From: Lepas anatifera
Taxonomy: Eukaryota; Arthropoda; Thecostraca; Lepadidae
Reading direction: 5' to 3'
NCBI GenBank assembly: GCA_034440635.1
Contig: JAOTON010001073.1
Location: 736,501-800,500 of the forward strand
Length of the DNA: 64,000 nt
In this document: positions 1 through 10,982 of the stretch, one piece after another
Numbering within the stretch: the stretch's first letter is position 1
Layout: every line of letters begins with the position of its first letter
Made by a program: the position numbers and the translations under genes
The notes under the pieces: generated by a model
Database searches by the model: none
Seen by the model: only the letters and a program-made list of their open reading frames with translations
Told to the model about the DNA's origin: nothing

Positions 1-16
1 CTCTTCAACTTTGCAG

Positions 17-431
17 CTACATTAAGGCCAACGACGGTATCGAGAGCGAGTCATCGTACCCCTACACTGCAAAGGACGGCACCTGCAGAGACTACGCCAG
101 CGCCGCCGCCTCCCTCTCCTCCTACGTCGACGTCTCGGCCTTCTCCGAGAAGTCCCTACAGAACGCGGTCGGCACCAAGGGCCCCGTCTCCATCGCCATC
201 GACGCGTCGCACCAGTCCTTCCAGCTGTACAGCGAGGGTGTCTACGACGAGCCCAGCTGCAGCGAGTTCCGACTGGACCACGGAGTGCTGGCCGTGGGCT
301 ACGGAGACGGCTACTGGCTGGTGAAGAACAGCTGGGGGTCCGAGTGGGGCATGAGCGGCTACATCAAGATGACCCGCGACGGAAGCAACCAGTGCGGTGT
401 CGCCACGGAGGCCTCCTACCCACGCATTTAA
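17..431 (+). CDS. Cathepsin L-like cysteine protease, terminal exon (5' partial)
   Basis: This is the C-terminal 137 residues of a papain-family (C1A) lysosomal or digestive endopeptidase. A pyrimidine-rich acceptor ending in AG at 15-16 precedes the exon, which begins with the last base of a split codon and then reads YIKANDGIESE...SYPYTAKDGTC. The catalytic His lies in LDHGVLAVGYG (codon 279-281) and the catalytic Asn in VKNSWG (codon 327-329). The chain ends in the typical ASYPRI, with TAA at 429-431. The catalytic Cys, the propeptide and the signal peptide would be in upstream exons outside the window. The reading frame is intact. It is convergent with the receptor gene that ends at 4126. 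Cathepsin L is preferred over B or S because of the GVLAVGYG...YWLVKNSWG...NQCGVAT...SYP pattern; subfamily assignment is less certain than the C1A call. Confidence 0.95.
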
Positions 432-1967
432 GCTAGGATTTGCATAGGCCTTGGTTATAGCTGGTATCTATAGATGATTTTGTATTTGTCCCGTTCAGAC
501 GTGTCTCATTATGTGTGAAGATGCGTGAATAATAATACGGTATAATGAATAATTTGTGTGTGTGTAGGAAATGAGGAAGCAGAAAGTAAACACCAATACC
601 AGTGGGTCTCCGGGCCACCTTCGCCCCAGTGGGAGGAGCCTGCTGTGGGTTGCAAACGACCCCTCAATCTCGGCTACCATACGGGACAGCGAGGAAACGC
701 AGGGGTTGGTAGATAGCCAATAAGAAATGATAAAGAGATGTCACTTTTGATGTCAGCCATCTTTCGGCTCAGGTCAATATTGAGGTCGTTACAGGTCAAA
801 GAAGGTGACAGGTTAGAGAAGCTCGCTAGCTTGGGGGCTCTATCTTCAAAGTTGAGTTTTAAAGTCAAACTTTAAAAGCCAATCGGTTCCTCTTGTTACG
901 GCAAATTCAATGATGCATGGTATGACCATGCTATGCCAAAGCATAAGCCATGACCTGGCCTAAGGTCAGGTCAAGGTCACCATCAGGTCTAATTTAGCCA
1001 ATATGCATATCAATCGCCTCGCAATAATATTCCAAAAGTAATGATATCAAACTGAAATCTGTATCATCATTTTCTGAGAAGTCATTGACCCAAGTCTGAA
1101 AAACTACTTAAATACTCCCAGATGATCTCTCAGAGGTCACAGGTCCAAACTTGCCCTTTAATTCTGGGAATGGTTCTACAATACTACGACTTGGAGAAAA
1201 AGAAGAAAACATAATCAGTATTTACAGAAATAGTCATTTCCCGACCAATTCCAGTTTTCACCATGCATTTCCAACGAAAAAGTCATGACCGAAACCTGAC
1301 CCTAAGTCTTCTATATAAAAATTTCATTACCACAACTTTTGGTACTGGGATGGTTCATTATATGATATAAATATCAGAATAATAGATTAAACCTGCTTTT
1401 ACCGATGTTACTTGAAAAGTATTTGAAGGTGAGCTCACCTAACCTGGCCTGGTAACCTGCCCTGAGATGACAAAAACTTAAATTTTTGGAAAAGTTGTGG
1501 AATCAATCAGGAATAAAGTGTGCCAGTTAGGGTGGCGCTTCGAGCCGCCGTTTTCCAGTGCGCTGGAAAAAAACAAGGGGAATTTCAAACACCCCCGAAT
1601 GGAACGAAGATTAAATAGAATAAATGCGTGGGGCATTTTTCAATGAAGTTTGTCAAAGCCTAGAATAAAAGGTAGTCGGTAATGCAAGCGCCTCCAGTCG
1701 GGAGGCTCCTGTTGAGATGTAGAGCCTGTTTGATAACCACACATACCCTAAGGTGCTGCCATGATCCGGGATTGGAAATTGTTAAAAACCCGCCTCTAAC
1801 TGTCCCCATTGGAGCCTTTAGGCACCGCACTAACCACGACAATGGTGGCTGTAAGGTGTGGAGGTCCCAAACCTCCAAGGCTGCAAGTCTCAGTACCCGG
1901 AACAGGCACGCTACTTATATCACAGTCTTCACTTCATGGTGCTCCTGACCCGAGACCGGCAAGGTTG
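432..1967. other. Intergenic stretch, no gene recognised; degenerate AGGTCA-rich repeat at about 890-1580
   Basis: This covers the 3' flank of the protease gene. No exact AATAAA was seen close to the stop codon. From about 890 to 1580 the sequence carries repeated GGTCA motifs and ends in a GC-rich segment (GGCGCTTCGAGCCGCCGTTTT) resembling the subterminal part of the TTAA elements further on, so it is probably an old, diverged relative. Bases 1660-1967 have short overlapping open frames on both strands, none recognisable. Nothing else can be supported here. Confidence 0.4.
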
Positions 1968-3836
1968 TTAATACACGCATTGACGGGGGTACCCGTCCCC
2001 TCGATTTTTGGAGATAGAATAAAAACGCCGTCGGGTAGCACCGCTGTACTTGGTATACCTTTTCTCTGATCATTTTTACAACTAAAGCCAAAATTTTAAG
2101 ATTGGGTCATCTCAGGCCACCAGTACAGGTCAAGTGACCTCACCCCAAACAGTTTAAGATAGCGTAAGTCAGAACAGAACCTATCCGATTCAAGCTCATA
2201 TCACATAACCCGCGCCCCACCGGGGGTCCAGCGCCACCTTCGCCCCACCGAAGGGGGCCATCGATGGCCCCCCTCTAACTCCGAAAATATGGGCGTTAGC
2301 GCAAATCTGCGAAGTGCAATAGAAAGCTCGCGTGAATTCAGTAAGAAATTACTTCACATGTTTTAGTGCTCAGGTCAATGGTTTGACCTCCAGAGGTCAA
2401 ATTAGGTCAAGATCGGCTATTTTCACTCAAATATGCAATGATTAAGCAAACTGGGCATAACTCTTATGTCATTAGAGCTATTGAGGCCTGGTAAAGTACA
2501 TTTGATAGCAAATTGCCAGTACTTTTTCCGCTATGTGGAACGTAAAGACCTCCCGCCAGTGGTTTGACCGCCAGAGGTCACCTCGTGACCTAATATGACC
2601 TGAGGTCACGAAAGGTCAAAAAGTGACCTTGCCGTATATCAAATGAAAGCCAGTGACAAGACAAACACGATGGTGTTTGTTTCACTGCTCTAGCTTAATT
2701 AGGTCAAAAGTTATTGTCAAAATACTGTTTTTGACCTCTGGTGACCTTGGATGACCTTGGAAAAGTCAAAGGGCAAATATGACCCCTGGGATCCGTGAAA
2801 GGGTGTCCAAAAACGTTGTTCTGAGCAGTCTGAGTATTTGCAATCATTTTTGTGGCTTTTATATCATGAAATAGCTTTTCCCATGCTTTTCCAAAGGGAG
2901 AGGTCGCCTCGTGACCTGACCTCAGGGCACGAAATCGAAAAATGCCGGATATACACCTTGTAGACCCTGGAGGGGTCATGAAGTGTAGGAAGTTTCAAAT
3001 CGATCGACTTTGAAATGTAGCTCTTACAGAGCTCTAAAGGTGAAGTGAGGTGACCTTGGTTGACCTCGTCTGGTGACCTGACCTTGAGTGACCCGGGGTA
3101 AAAAATTTCAGGGATGATGGGAAAATGATGCAGTGAGAGGTAGAGCCCTCAACCGCGGTGCTGCGCCTCGTCGTTTTTCTGCTATCCCGGAAAAACGTTA
3201 GGGGGCCATCGATGGCCCCCGGTGGAGCGAGGGATAATGGGCCTACCGAGTTCTACAAAATATAGTCCGGTATTTTGTATACCGAAGTCCTACGGTCAGG
3301 TACGAGGCATGGCCTATCCGTTGAAAATACATTGGAAAATAGTTTGAACTGAATAACTTAGTAATTGATGATGAAAGAGTGTTTGTGTTTAACAGTGTTA
3401 GATTTGCCTCATCCTTGTAATTATAATGATATGCATTTGGGCCTAAATTGACCCTGATCTGACCTCAGGGCGGGTCAAATCAAGGATTTGACCTGATTTG
3501 ACCTAATAAGGTCATATTATATATCATTGGATTTGGTTTGCTGCGAGGATTACAAAGACGTAGATCGTTTTGCTCTATATTTACTAGTTCAGATGAAGTG
3601 ACTAAAAACCTTCATTTACATGTTATCCCAAAAGTGGCATGCCTTGACCTCTAGCGACCTTAAATGTGACCTGAAAAAAATGGCCCAAATGTTTTCTATA
3701 GAGCTGGGAATGAGCTATCCAACGCCATTTACGGCTGCTCGCTATCTAGCGCGGCTCTTGAGATCTTGGGGGGGGTACCCGCCCCTCTCCCCGTCAAAGC
3801 GAAGGTGCCGCAGACCACCGTCAATGCGCGTGTAAA
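1968..3836 (+). mobile_element. TTAA-flanked non-autonomous element, family B copy 1, split by a family A insertion
   Basis: The left end is TTAA at 1968 followed by TACACGCATTGACGGGGG. The right end is the inverted equivalent, GTCAATGCGCGTGTAA, at about 3820-3836. The interior matches the other B copies (17785, 20116, 24716 and, inverted, 27174), including the CGGCG-rich segment after the left end and numerous TGACCT/AGGTCA motifs. It is interrupted at 2209-3233 by a complete family A element. It has no coding capacity, so it would need a transposase supplied from elsewhere. TTAA targets are typical of the piggyBac superfamily; that assignment is inference. Confidence 0.8.
2209..3233 (+). 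mobile_element. TTAA-type non-autonomous element, family A copy 1, nested in family B
   Basis: This is a 1,025-bp element beginning CCCGCGCCCCACCGGGG and ending GGTGGAGCGAGGG, imperfect inverted ends. A palindrome with core ATCGAT (GGGGGCCATCGATGGCCCCC) sits just inside each end. It is flanked by ATAA at 2205-2208 and ATAA at 3234-3237. Other B copies have a single ATAA at this place (for example 18034-18037), so ATAA is the target-site duplication. The interior is rich in TGACCT/AGGTCA. No open reading frame of note. Confidence 0.85.
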
Positions 3837-4125
3837 TACTGCTGTGCATCCAAATACTTCCCGTTTACTTTTGCTGTAGGGAGCTTCAAAGTGAAGAACA
3901 GAGGATAGAGTTCCTGATATTCACCATTGCTGCTGAGGTGATTTGGGAATTTATACGGCCCTGAGGCAAGTGATGACATTTCTACTCCGGTCACTTTTGG
4001 TAAGGGAAATATTAAGAGATCGGAGGTATAAAAATTCACAAACACAACACGTTCCTGTATTCCCACTCGATTTCTTCAGCATCATTTACACTGCTTTCTA
4101 CACCTGAACAGTGTCTGTAAGCCTG

Positions 4126-4444
4126 TTACAGCAAGGAGCTTATAGCAATCGCTGAAGCCGTTCTCCATACAATTTCTGCGATTTTGAGACACACAAAACC
4201 AGAAAGCCCCACACTACTGTCGCCGCGCGGGATACCGGAATCCTCCACTACGGACGACAACTCCACCGGTGGGGACTGACCTCTTCTGCCGATGCCGTTG
4301 ATGATGACCACTGGGGTGGAGTGGTAGGCTGTGACGAAGGTGGCGGATCTGTGCGCCATCACCGCGTCCCTCGTGTTCTTCTCCGGCTTGTACAACACCA
4401 CGTAAATCTTAGGGAAGAAGAGGCAGGCCAGCTGTACCAGACCG
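4126..4444 (-). CDS. mGluR/mXR-like receptor, exon 15 (TM7 end and C-terminal tail)
   Basis: Encodes residues 938-1042 and the TAA stop at 4126-4128. The acceptor is catttgcag|CGGT and it joins exon 14 in phase 2. It reads GLVQLACLFFPKIYVVLYKPEKN, the end of TM7, then a cytoplasmic tail of about 85 residues ending SSLL, with no recognised PDZ ligand. The acceptor and the first bases of the exon form part of a 38-bp tandem repeat extending upstream (4436-4624), so near-identical alternative acceptors lie 38, 76, 114 and 152 nt upstream. Confidence 0.93.
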
Positions 4445-4624
4445 CTGCAAATGTGACGACAGTGCAACGTTTTACCAGACCGCTGCAAATGTGACGACAG
4501 TGCAGCGTTTTACCAGACCACTGCAAATGTGACGACAGTGCAACGTTTTACCAGACCGCTGCAAATGGGACGACAGTGTAACGTTTTACCAGACCACTGC
4601 AAATGGGACGACAGTGCAACGTTT
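4436..4624. repeat. 38-bp minisatellite spanning the 3' splice site of the last receptor exon, 5 copies
   Basis: Five head-to-tail 38-bp units start at 4436, 4474, 4512, 4550 and 4588. They differ by a few substitutions (ACCGC/ACCAC, ATGTGA/ATGGGA) and there are no spacers. On the transcribed (minus) strand each unit contains CATTTGCAG followed by CGGT or TGGT, so each copy reproduces the intron-exon junction used by exon 15. Confidence 0.95.
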
Positions 4625-6236
4625 AATAATGACATAATGCATGGAGTCTTCCTGAGGGAGCAGAATAAGCTGGTTCATAGTAAAATGAAGTTGAACAAGT
4701 GTGTGATGTGCACGAGTTGGGCATATGGCCATCAGCAATGTCTGTAATTACCATAATATTTGTTTTTCTAGTACAAAATCAGTCATTTTAACAGCACCGC
4801 CCTCCCTCGAATCCTCTTTACCTTCATCTTACCTCCATTCATTTATCTTAGCCTTCACTCCACTGATTGTCTCCATAATCCAGTCCATATTACACACATG
4901 ATGAATTTTCTCCACTCACTGTCTCCCGTCAGTGTTTCCATACACAGCTTAATGTATTTGACCCTGTCACTGCCTAAACTCTTCCAGCACCCACGACAGC
5001 CTGAAGGGAGGTCACTTGGAACCGTATGCAAGTATTGCCACAAAACATACCCCGGGACAGAGGTAATGAAACGATGTCAGGAGCGGAGCGACAGGATGGG
5101 GCTCCAAAAATCGGCTCCAGCACATTTACATTTGCGTCTCAATAAGTGGTGCGTGTGATAGGAACAGAGCGTTAAACTTTATGGCCCCCGTTCCTTCGAT
5201 CTCGCAAACCAATAAGTGATACGGAAAACCAGACCGGCGCTGATCCCCCTACCATATTCCCTTCTTGTACCAAGTTTGAAATACAGATATACGTTGAATT
5301 GGGGCGTCAAAGTGGGCCAACATGAGTCAAATTTTGACCGGTTCAGGAAATCCCTCCTCATGAACACAGGAACTCAGAAACCATAAGACCTAGAGCAAAG
5401 CCTAGGGTGTCAATGAGTTTGTCCTAACCCAAGAAGTCAAATGATATGCGGCATGATCTTGTTAGGCCACAGGGTGAGATTTAACTCATTTCAAGCTCAA
5501 ATTAGGTCTTTCCCGGTAATATTACACATCATTCGAGCCACCAATCATGCCGGTGACAATTGTTTCAAAGCTAGTGCCCTATCTTGTTTGGTTCAAAGGT
5601 TATAGACACCAAGTCATTAGACAAATTGCGACCTTTAGTGAAATCTGGTTAACCTGGCCTAGAAGATGGCTGGGAGCTTCCAAGAACTTTTGAGTCATGC
5701 ATATAAATTTGATCTAGCTCTTCTAGAAGCCAACGCTATGCTGTCTTCAAACTCATTTTCAGAGAAAAAGGATTACCTTACATGAGTTTAGAAATGCTGT
5801 CATAAATTGTTGACTTGACCTGGCATGATATAATTTTTCGGATAAAATTGGCCAAACTGCTAACCTTAAAAATGTTCAAGACAGCACGTATGATGAAACT
5901 CTCATTCGAAACGGCTTCGAAACAGTCGAAAAAACCAAGAGGTCAGAAATGACCCCCATACAGTGGCGGAATAAGGCTAATAAATCTATCAACGAGGCTA
6001 GCTTAGTCAAGCAAACAACGACCCGCTTACAGTTAACTCCGATGCCGGCTACAATCTGCCTGATTGGCGTACTTGAACGCTGAGGTCTGGTGTGCATGTG
6101 TGTTTGTGTAACTGTGCATGTTTGGCGTGTCCTGCTTCCTTTGTATTAAGACTCGAACTCAAGAATAGCCATGCCCATGGAGGAGTTCACAAAATACAGA
6201 ATACAGAATACAGAACTCTGCCCATTCTCCTCTCAC
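4625..6236. other. Receptor intron 14; no further gene; diverged AGGTCA-type repeat at about 5380-5875
   Basis: This is the intron between exons 14 and 15. The part at about 5380-5875 has repeated GACCT/AGGTC motifs and resembles a decayed interior of the TTAA elements. The short open frames here show no family features. Confidence 0.4.
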
Positions 6237-6444
6237 CTGACCGACAGTGACATGGCGAGCGTGATGGTCCTCAGCGCGTTGTCCTTGGCAGCGATGTACA
6301 GCGGAACGAAGGCGAGCCAGAGGATGCAGGTGGTGTAGTTGGTGAACACGATGTAGCGGGCCTCGTTGAAGCCGCCAGGACACTTGCGAGTCTTAACGGC
6401 GTAGACAGTGCAGAACCCGATCAAGATGAGCGGGTAGATCAAAC
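6237..6444 (-). CDS. mGluR/mXR-like receptor, exon 14 (TM5-TM7)
   Basis: Encodes residues 869-936. The acceptor is ttgtttccag|GTTTG and the donor GTCAG|gtgaga. It contains LILIGFCTVYAVKTRKCP (TM5 and loop 3), GFNEARYIVF, TTCILWLAFVPLY (TM6) and RTITLAMSLSV (start of TM7). F-N-E-A-[KR]-[YF]-I and T-T-C-I-x-W-L-A-F are hallmark family motifs. The TRKCP loop is closest to group II mGluRs among vertebrate types. Confidence 0.97.
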
Positions 6445-6808
6445 CTGGAAACAATGCTACTTGGAGGCGACTGAAAGAAATGCTTTATTCGACGCTCCAT
6501 TCTCCACGCCTTGCAATCTAATGAGGGAGTACTGGGATTTAACCTTTTAAGAGAACGTAGCTTATTGTATGAAAATGTCCTCATCACGACAAAAAAGCTT
6601 CAGTGAAGATTTTATACGAGCTAAAAAAACTTTCAGAATGATTTGCTATTTCAAAACCCCATTGCAATCTGTCAAGAGCGACTACACAAAGGGCCAAAGT
6701 AAAATTGAGAGGAATCTGGGGGGAGAAAGAGAGGGAGAGTGAGAACGCGAGCTTTGTGCAACAAGAATCACACACTTCCATCAGCGCTGCTGTTCAGTGC
6801 CCACGCAC

Positions 6809-6926
6809 CAATGAGGTAGGAGCAGTCATCGAGGCCGTCGCAGATGAGCACTCGCTGCTCTCGGGAGGGCGAGATGATGGAGGTGGCGGGGCTCCGTATC
6901 AATAGCCAGACTGCGTTCACGACCAC
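6809..6926 (-). CDS. mGluR/mXR-like receptor, exon 13 (TM4 end and extracellular loop 2)
   Basis: Encodes residues 829-867. The acceptor is tgtactcag|GTGGTC and the donor CATTG|gtgcgt. It reads VVVNAVWLLIRSPA...EQRVLICDGLDDCSYLIG, corresponding to V-x-V-W-L-x-x-x-P...x-L-x-C-x-x-x-D-x-S. The loop 2 Cys (in LICDG) should pair with the TM3 Cys. It was found by phase and position between exons 12 and 14; both joins are in frame. Confidence 0.92.
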
Positions 6927-7607
6927 CTGAGTACAGCGCCATCGGTAAACCACCGCCGCAGCAGGCCATGGAATCCAAAACTGGCGATTATAGCCCCACC
7001 GCAGCTCGCCAGGGAAATATCACCAGTGAGAAACTGAGCGAATACTTTTATTGATAAAAATGGTGACTCAGAGGGTGACTGATAGTCACCATCTGAGCAT
7101 CCTAATTCTATCGCAAGCACTGCACGCTAAAACACACATTTATTCCTCGGTCACGCCAGCCATGCTGTTGAGAAACAAAGGGTACTGTAATCATATGGTG
7201 ACGTAGACTTCTTGTTTGTTTAATACTTTGATCAGTTCGTGGAATTATTGGTAGATTGGAACGGTAAATTCCGTGCAACTGCAGAGATAATTGAATAGAA
7301 GACGTTTCCTAAAACCGATTTTTTTTGGATAAGATTGTGATGAATCAAAACGTGATAATTTTCTTACGCCACAAACGGGACCAAAAACGATTTTTTTCTA
7401 TGTATCCTTTCAGCAAAACTTCAAAATTATGAATCCATACGCATGCTAAGCTTTACCAATTTCCCATGTCACGGCACGATCTCGGTCTGCGTTTTATTGT
7501 CGTGCCTCAACGCCCAACTCCCGTAATATTTCTCATCTTGTTTCGGCTGATGGAGGTTTGTAACACACCTGAGGTCCTGAACCAACACCACCCGGCCATC
7601 CACACAC

Positions 7608-7942
7608 CTCCACTAGCGTAAGCAAGGCGGTGATGACCAGCTGAGATGGTGGAGACGTGTATCTCGCCCTGCGCTGGCCCGATCGCCTCGAGAAGATCCT
7701 GCTGATGCGATTCGTCTTGGTCACAATGGCCGAGTAGCACATGGTGTAGCAAAGGCCAAGGCAGAAACGAGTCAGACCGCAAGTCGCAGTGGAGGGCTTA
7801 GCGACGATGACAAAGGTCAAGCCGAAGGAGAACCCGTTGCCGACGAGGAGCAGATAGCTGAGTTCACGTCCGGAGGCTTTGATGACAGGTGTTGAGACGT
7901 GGGTGGTGAAAACCAAGCAGCATAGCAAGGTGACGATAATAC
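7608..7942 (-). CDS. mGluR/mXR-like receptor, exon 12 (TM1-TM4)
   Basis: Encodes residues 718-828. The acceptor is tatcccgtcag|GTATT and the donor GTGGAG|gtgtgt. It contains TPVIKASGRELSYLLLVG (loop 1 and TM2), FVIVAKPSTATC (the TM3 Cys), YSAIVTKTNRISRIF (TM3 end and loop 2) and SPPSQLVITALL (TM4). These are near-invariant mGluR blocks and identify the family beyond doubt. Confidence 0.97.
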
Positions 7943-8588
7943 CTGACGGGATAAACACACCGATTAGTTTTCTTTATACGAAATTTATAGCACATATTTT
8001 GTAATGCACGATTAATTAAATCAGCTGTAGTGTGATCAGCTCTTGTCCTAACTGGAAAAGGCACCTCACTATAGACTGTTTTTGGATGTCTGAATATCAT
8101 TTGAGAGGCCAAATAAGTGAAGTTGGAAAATAACGATTTCAGCTAATAATAATTTCACCAATCTGTGGGAAAATGGATTTAGGGCTGTAAAGTATGAACA
8201 ATCCGCTTTCATTGATCATAATTACCACCATGAATTTCAGCTTCGCATAACATGGACCTCGGCCTATAACAATTTTCAATTTATGCTATATATTCAATCT
8301 CAATCCCATGCATTATTTGGACCGATCAGATAATTTAGTTTATGACACAGACGGGGGCGGCTGCTGCAAGCACCCAATCAACCGTAATTGTTCTGGTCCC
8401 TGTGAAAGAGGGAATAATACGCCTGGAGAAATAATTTTCGAGACGTTATCCAGGGTGAGATAACCACAATTCACAAGCTACTACGCCTGAGAGAAGAGAG
8501 GGTCATACGAATGCAAACATTGGTATTTTATTCCAGTGTATATCAAACAGCATTGAGAACTCGGGATGTAAAACTCATATGCCAGTGA

Positions 8589-8780
8589 CCAGGGGCGCCG
8601 CCACGGAATTTTTACCGGGATCGGACCCGGGCTGGTGCTGGCCGGGGAGGCGAATTTTGAGCATATTTGGTACCTGACAGCATTAAATAACGATGAACCC
8701 AACATTTTGGGAGGACGTCCCCTTTGGTTGGCCAACAGGGGGGGCATGTCCCCTGTTCCCCCCTCCGCCTTCGGCGCCCA
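8589..8780. mobile_element. Short GC-ended MITE-like element
   Basis: The segment starts at AGGGGCGCCGCC and ends at TTCGGCGCCCAT, giving short inverted GGCGCC ends. A G/C-rich near-palindrome (GGGGGGGCATGTCCCC) sits near the right end. It lies in the intron before exon 11. No clear target duplication was found and only one copy is present. Confidence 0.4.
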
Positions 8781-8977
8781 TGTCAGTGACTTCACACAGG
8801 CGGGGAAGGTTGGATAGCTTTTAGATTATTAGGTAAAGCTCCTCAGATTAGAGAAGCTATCTGACCTCTATCTAGAATGCGCTGAAGAAAACCAAAAAGT
8901 CGACACAACACCGACTCCAACAGATTGCTATAAGAGGTATTCGACTGCTATGCTGGTATAATGATTCCTGAGCTTAC

Positions 8978-9194
8978 CAAGTACTGCAAAGACCATGGCA
9001 GCTACTGCCCACGGACTAGAATAGTCGACAAAGGTCACTGGAATGGGCAGACACCGCAGCTTGTCCGGGGAGGGCAGAGTTCCGATCGGACACTCGGAGC
9101 ACTCGTACTCGTCCTTTCTGCGCTGGTACAGGCCGCAGGTGTGGCAGGTCCAGCAGCAGGTATCTCCTTCCTGGCCATGGGGCGCACACCGGAA
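8978..9194 (-). CDS. mGluR/mXR-like receptor, exon 11 (cysteine-rich NCD3G domain and start of TM1)
   Basis: Encodes residues 645-716 plus one base. The acceptor is gatgacag|TTC and the donor CTTG|gtaagc. It carries the NCD3G signature GDTCCWTCHTCG...YECSECPIGTLPSPDKLRCLPIP, followed by SSPWAVAAMVFAVLG, the start of the first membrane helix. This cysteine-rich domain couples closure of the ligand domain to the membrane helices. The cysteine spacing is standard. Confidence 0.96.
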
Positions 9195-9404
9195 CTGTCA
9201 TCTGACTAAGGCCTGACTTTGCCAAAGTGAGCTCACAGGTGTGCCTTTTAGATTTTAATGACACACCAATGTTGAGGTCATATGGCGTGCCGATTCTTTA
9301 AACGTTAGAATGGTTTTCAGGGGAGCAAATGACACCTTGTTCAGGGAGATCACTGGGGCTTGAATCGTGTCGGCCCCAGAAAAAGCGGGCACGCCGACCA
9401 TTAA

Positions 9405-10370
9405 CCTCGCCCACCGGGGGGCCATCGATGGCCCTAGGTTTTTCCGGGATAGCAGAAAACGACGAGGCGCAGCACCGCGGTTGAGGGCTCACCTCTCACT
9501 GCATCATTTTCCCATCACCCTGAAATTTTTACCCCGGGTCACCAAGGTCAGGTCACCAGACGAGGTCAACCAAGGTCACCTCACTTCACCTTTAGAGCTC
9601 TGTAAGAGCTACATTTCAAGTCGATCGATTTGAAACTTCCTGCACTCATGCCCTCCAGGGTCTCGGTCTATATCCGGATTTTTCGATTTCGTGCCTGAGG
9701 TCAGGTACGAGGCGACCTCTCCCATTGGAAAAGCATGGGGAAAGCTATTTCATGATATAAAGCCACAAAATGATTGCAAATATCGACTGCTCGACAACGT
9801 TTTTGGACACCCTTTCACGGATCCCAGGGGTCATATTTGCCCTTTGACTTTTCCAGGTCATCAGGTCACCGAGGTCAAAACAGTATTTTGACAATAACTT
9901 TTGACCTAATTGAGCTAGGCGGTGAAACAAACACCATCGTGTTTGTCTTGTCACTGGCTTTCATTTGATATACGGCGTCACTTTGTGACCTTTCGTGACC
10001 TCAGGTCATATTAGGTCACGAGGTGACCTCTGGCGGTCAAACCACTGTGGGAGGTCTTTACGTTCCACATAGCGGAAAAGTACTGGCAATTTGCTATCAA
10101 TGTACTTTACCAGGCCTCAATAGCTCTAATGACATAAGGTTATGCCCAGTTTGTTAATCATTGCATATTTGAGTGAAAATAGCCGATCTTGACCTAATTT
10201 GCCTCTGGAGGTCAAACCATTGACCTGAGCACTAAAACATGCGAGTATTTTTACTGAATTCACGCGAGTTTCTATTGACTTTGATTTGGCTAACGCCCAT
10301 ATTTTCGAGTTAGAGGGGGCCATCATGGCCCCCGGTGGGGCGAAGGTGGCGCCCCCCGGTGGGGCGCGGG
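9405..10370 (-). mobile_element. TTAA-flanked non-autonomous element, family A copy 2
   Basis: This 966-bp element is inverted relative to copy 1. It is bounded by intact TTAA at 9401-9404 and 10371-10374. The ends read CCTCGCCCACCGGGG and GGTGGGGCGCGGG, and the ATCGAT palindrome remains near the left end but has lost a base near the right. It lies in receptor intron 10, between exon 11 and the nested transporter gene. Confidence 0.88.
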
Positions 10371-10507
10371 TTAAAGCATCGCATGCCCCTTATGCTCATG
10401 CAGTCAATAAATAACACAGCTTCTTCCCGTCAAATCTCTCCGCAATTATGACAATTAAACTGCATCGACAGTTGTCTTTGACTAAAATCCACTGACATGC
10501 ATTCAAA

Positions 10508-10513
10508 TTTATT
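10508..10513 (-). terminator. Possible polyadenylation signal AATAAA for the nested transporter gene
   Basis: TTTATT on the plus strand reads AATAAA on the minus strand, about 470 nt after the transporter stop codon. It is the closest exact hexamer I noticed on that strand. Such hexamers occur by chance in AT-rich DNA. Confidence 0.3.
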
Positions 10514-10982
10514 GGAATTTACAACCGATGAAAAGACAGAAGTGTCTATAATACAGGACAGAGGCTGCAAATGCAAACCCTCATTTTGCCAAACGCCCTC
10601 TTCGGCAGATCGCTGAACTCATCGTTGAGCTCTCTGGTTTAATTTAGCCTTGCGCCTCAAGACATGTGAGGAAAACCTCTCTGCGTCTTATAACTGCGCG
10701 AAACAGAAGTCACAGTTCGACAAAAGTGATAACTACTCAACAATGCATGATTGTGAGGACTACCACTAATAGAAGTAAGCTTTCCCAATCACTAGAAATA
10801 GGGCTGTTTCTGTTGTAATTATATGCCCTTCTCTGGTTCCCATCTGTCATGATAATAAATTAATCGAGATTGTTGATGTGTATTTCTAAATCGGTAATTT
10901 CCTTGATTGGATGTCAACATGGGATTTCCGTCGCTGCATTCTTTTCCAGACACGAAGCTGATGGCCCGGACCTGTCCGCACA

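Noticed and set aside
2704..2979. Open frames in family A elements (also at 9691, 13609)
   Set aside because: The same frame appears in several copies only because the repeat is shared. It is disrupted in other copies and lacks transposase motifs.
4436..4624. CRISPR-like array of 38-bp repeats
   Set aside because: The units are directly contiguous with no spacers, in a eukaryotic intron-exon junction. It is a minisatellite.
7507..7607. Continuation of receptor exon 12 past 7608
   Set aside because: The frame leaves TM4 homology at GTGGAG|gtgtgt. Exon 13 at 6809-6926 supplies the missing TM4/loop 2 sequence in phase, so no frameshift is needed.
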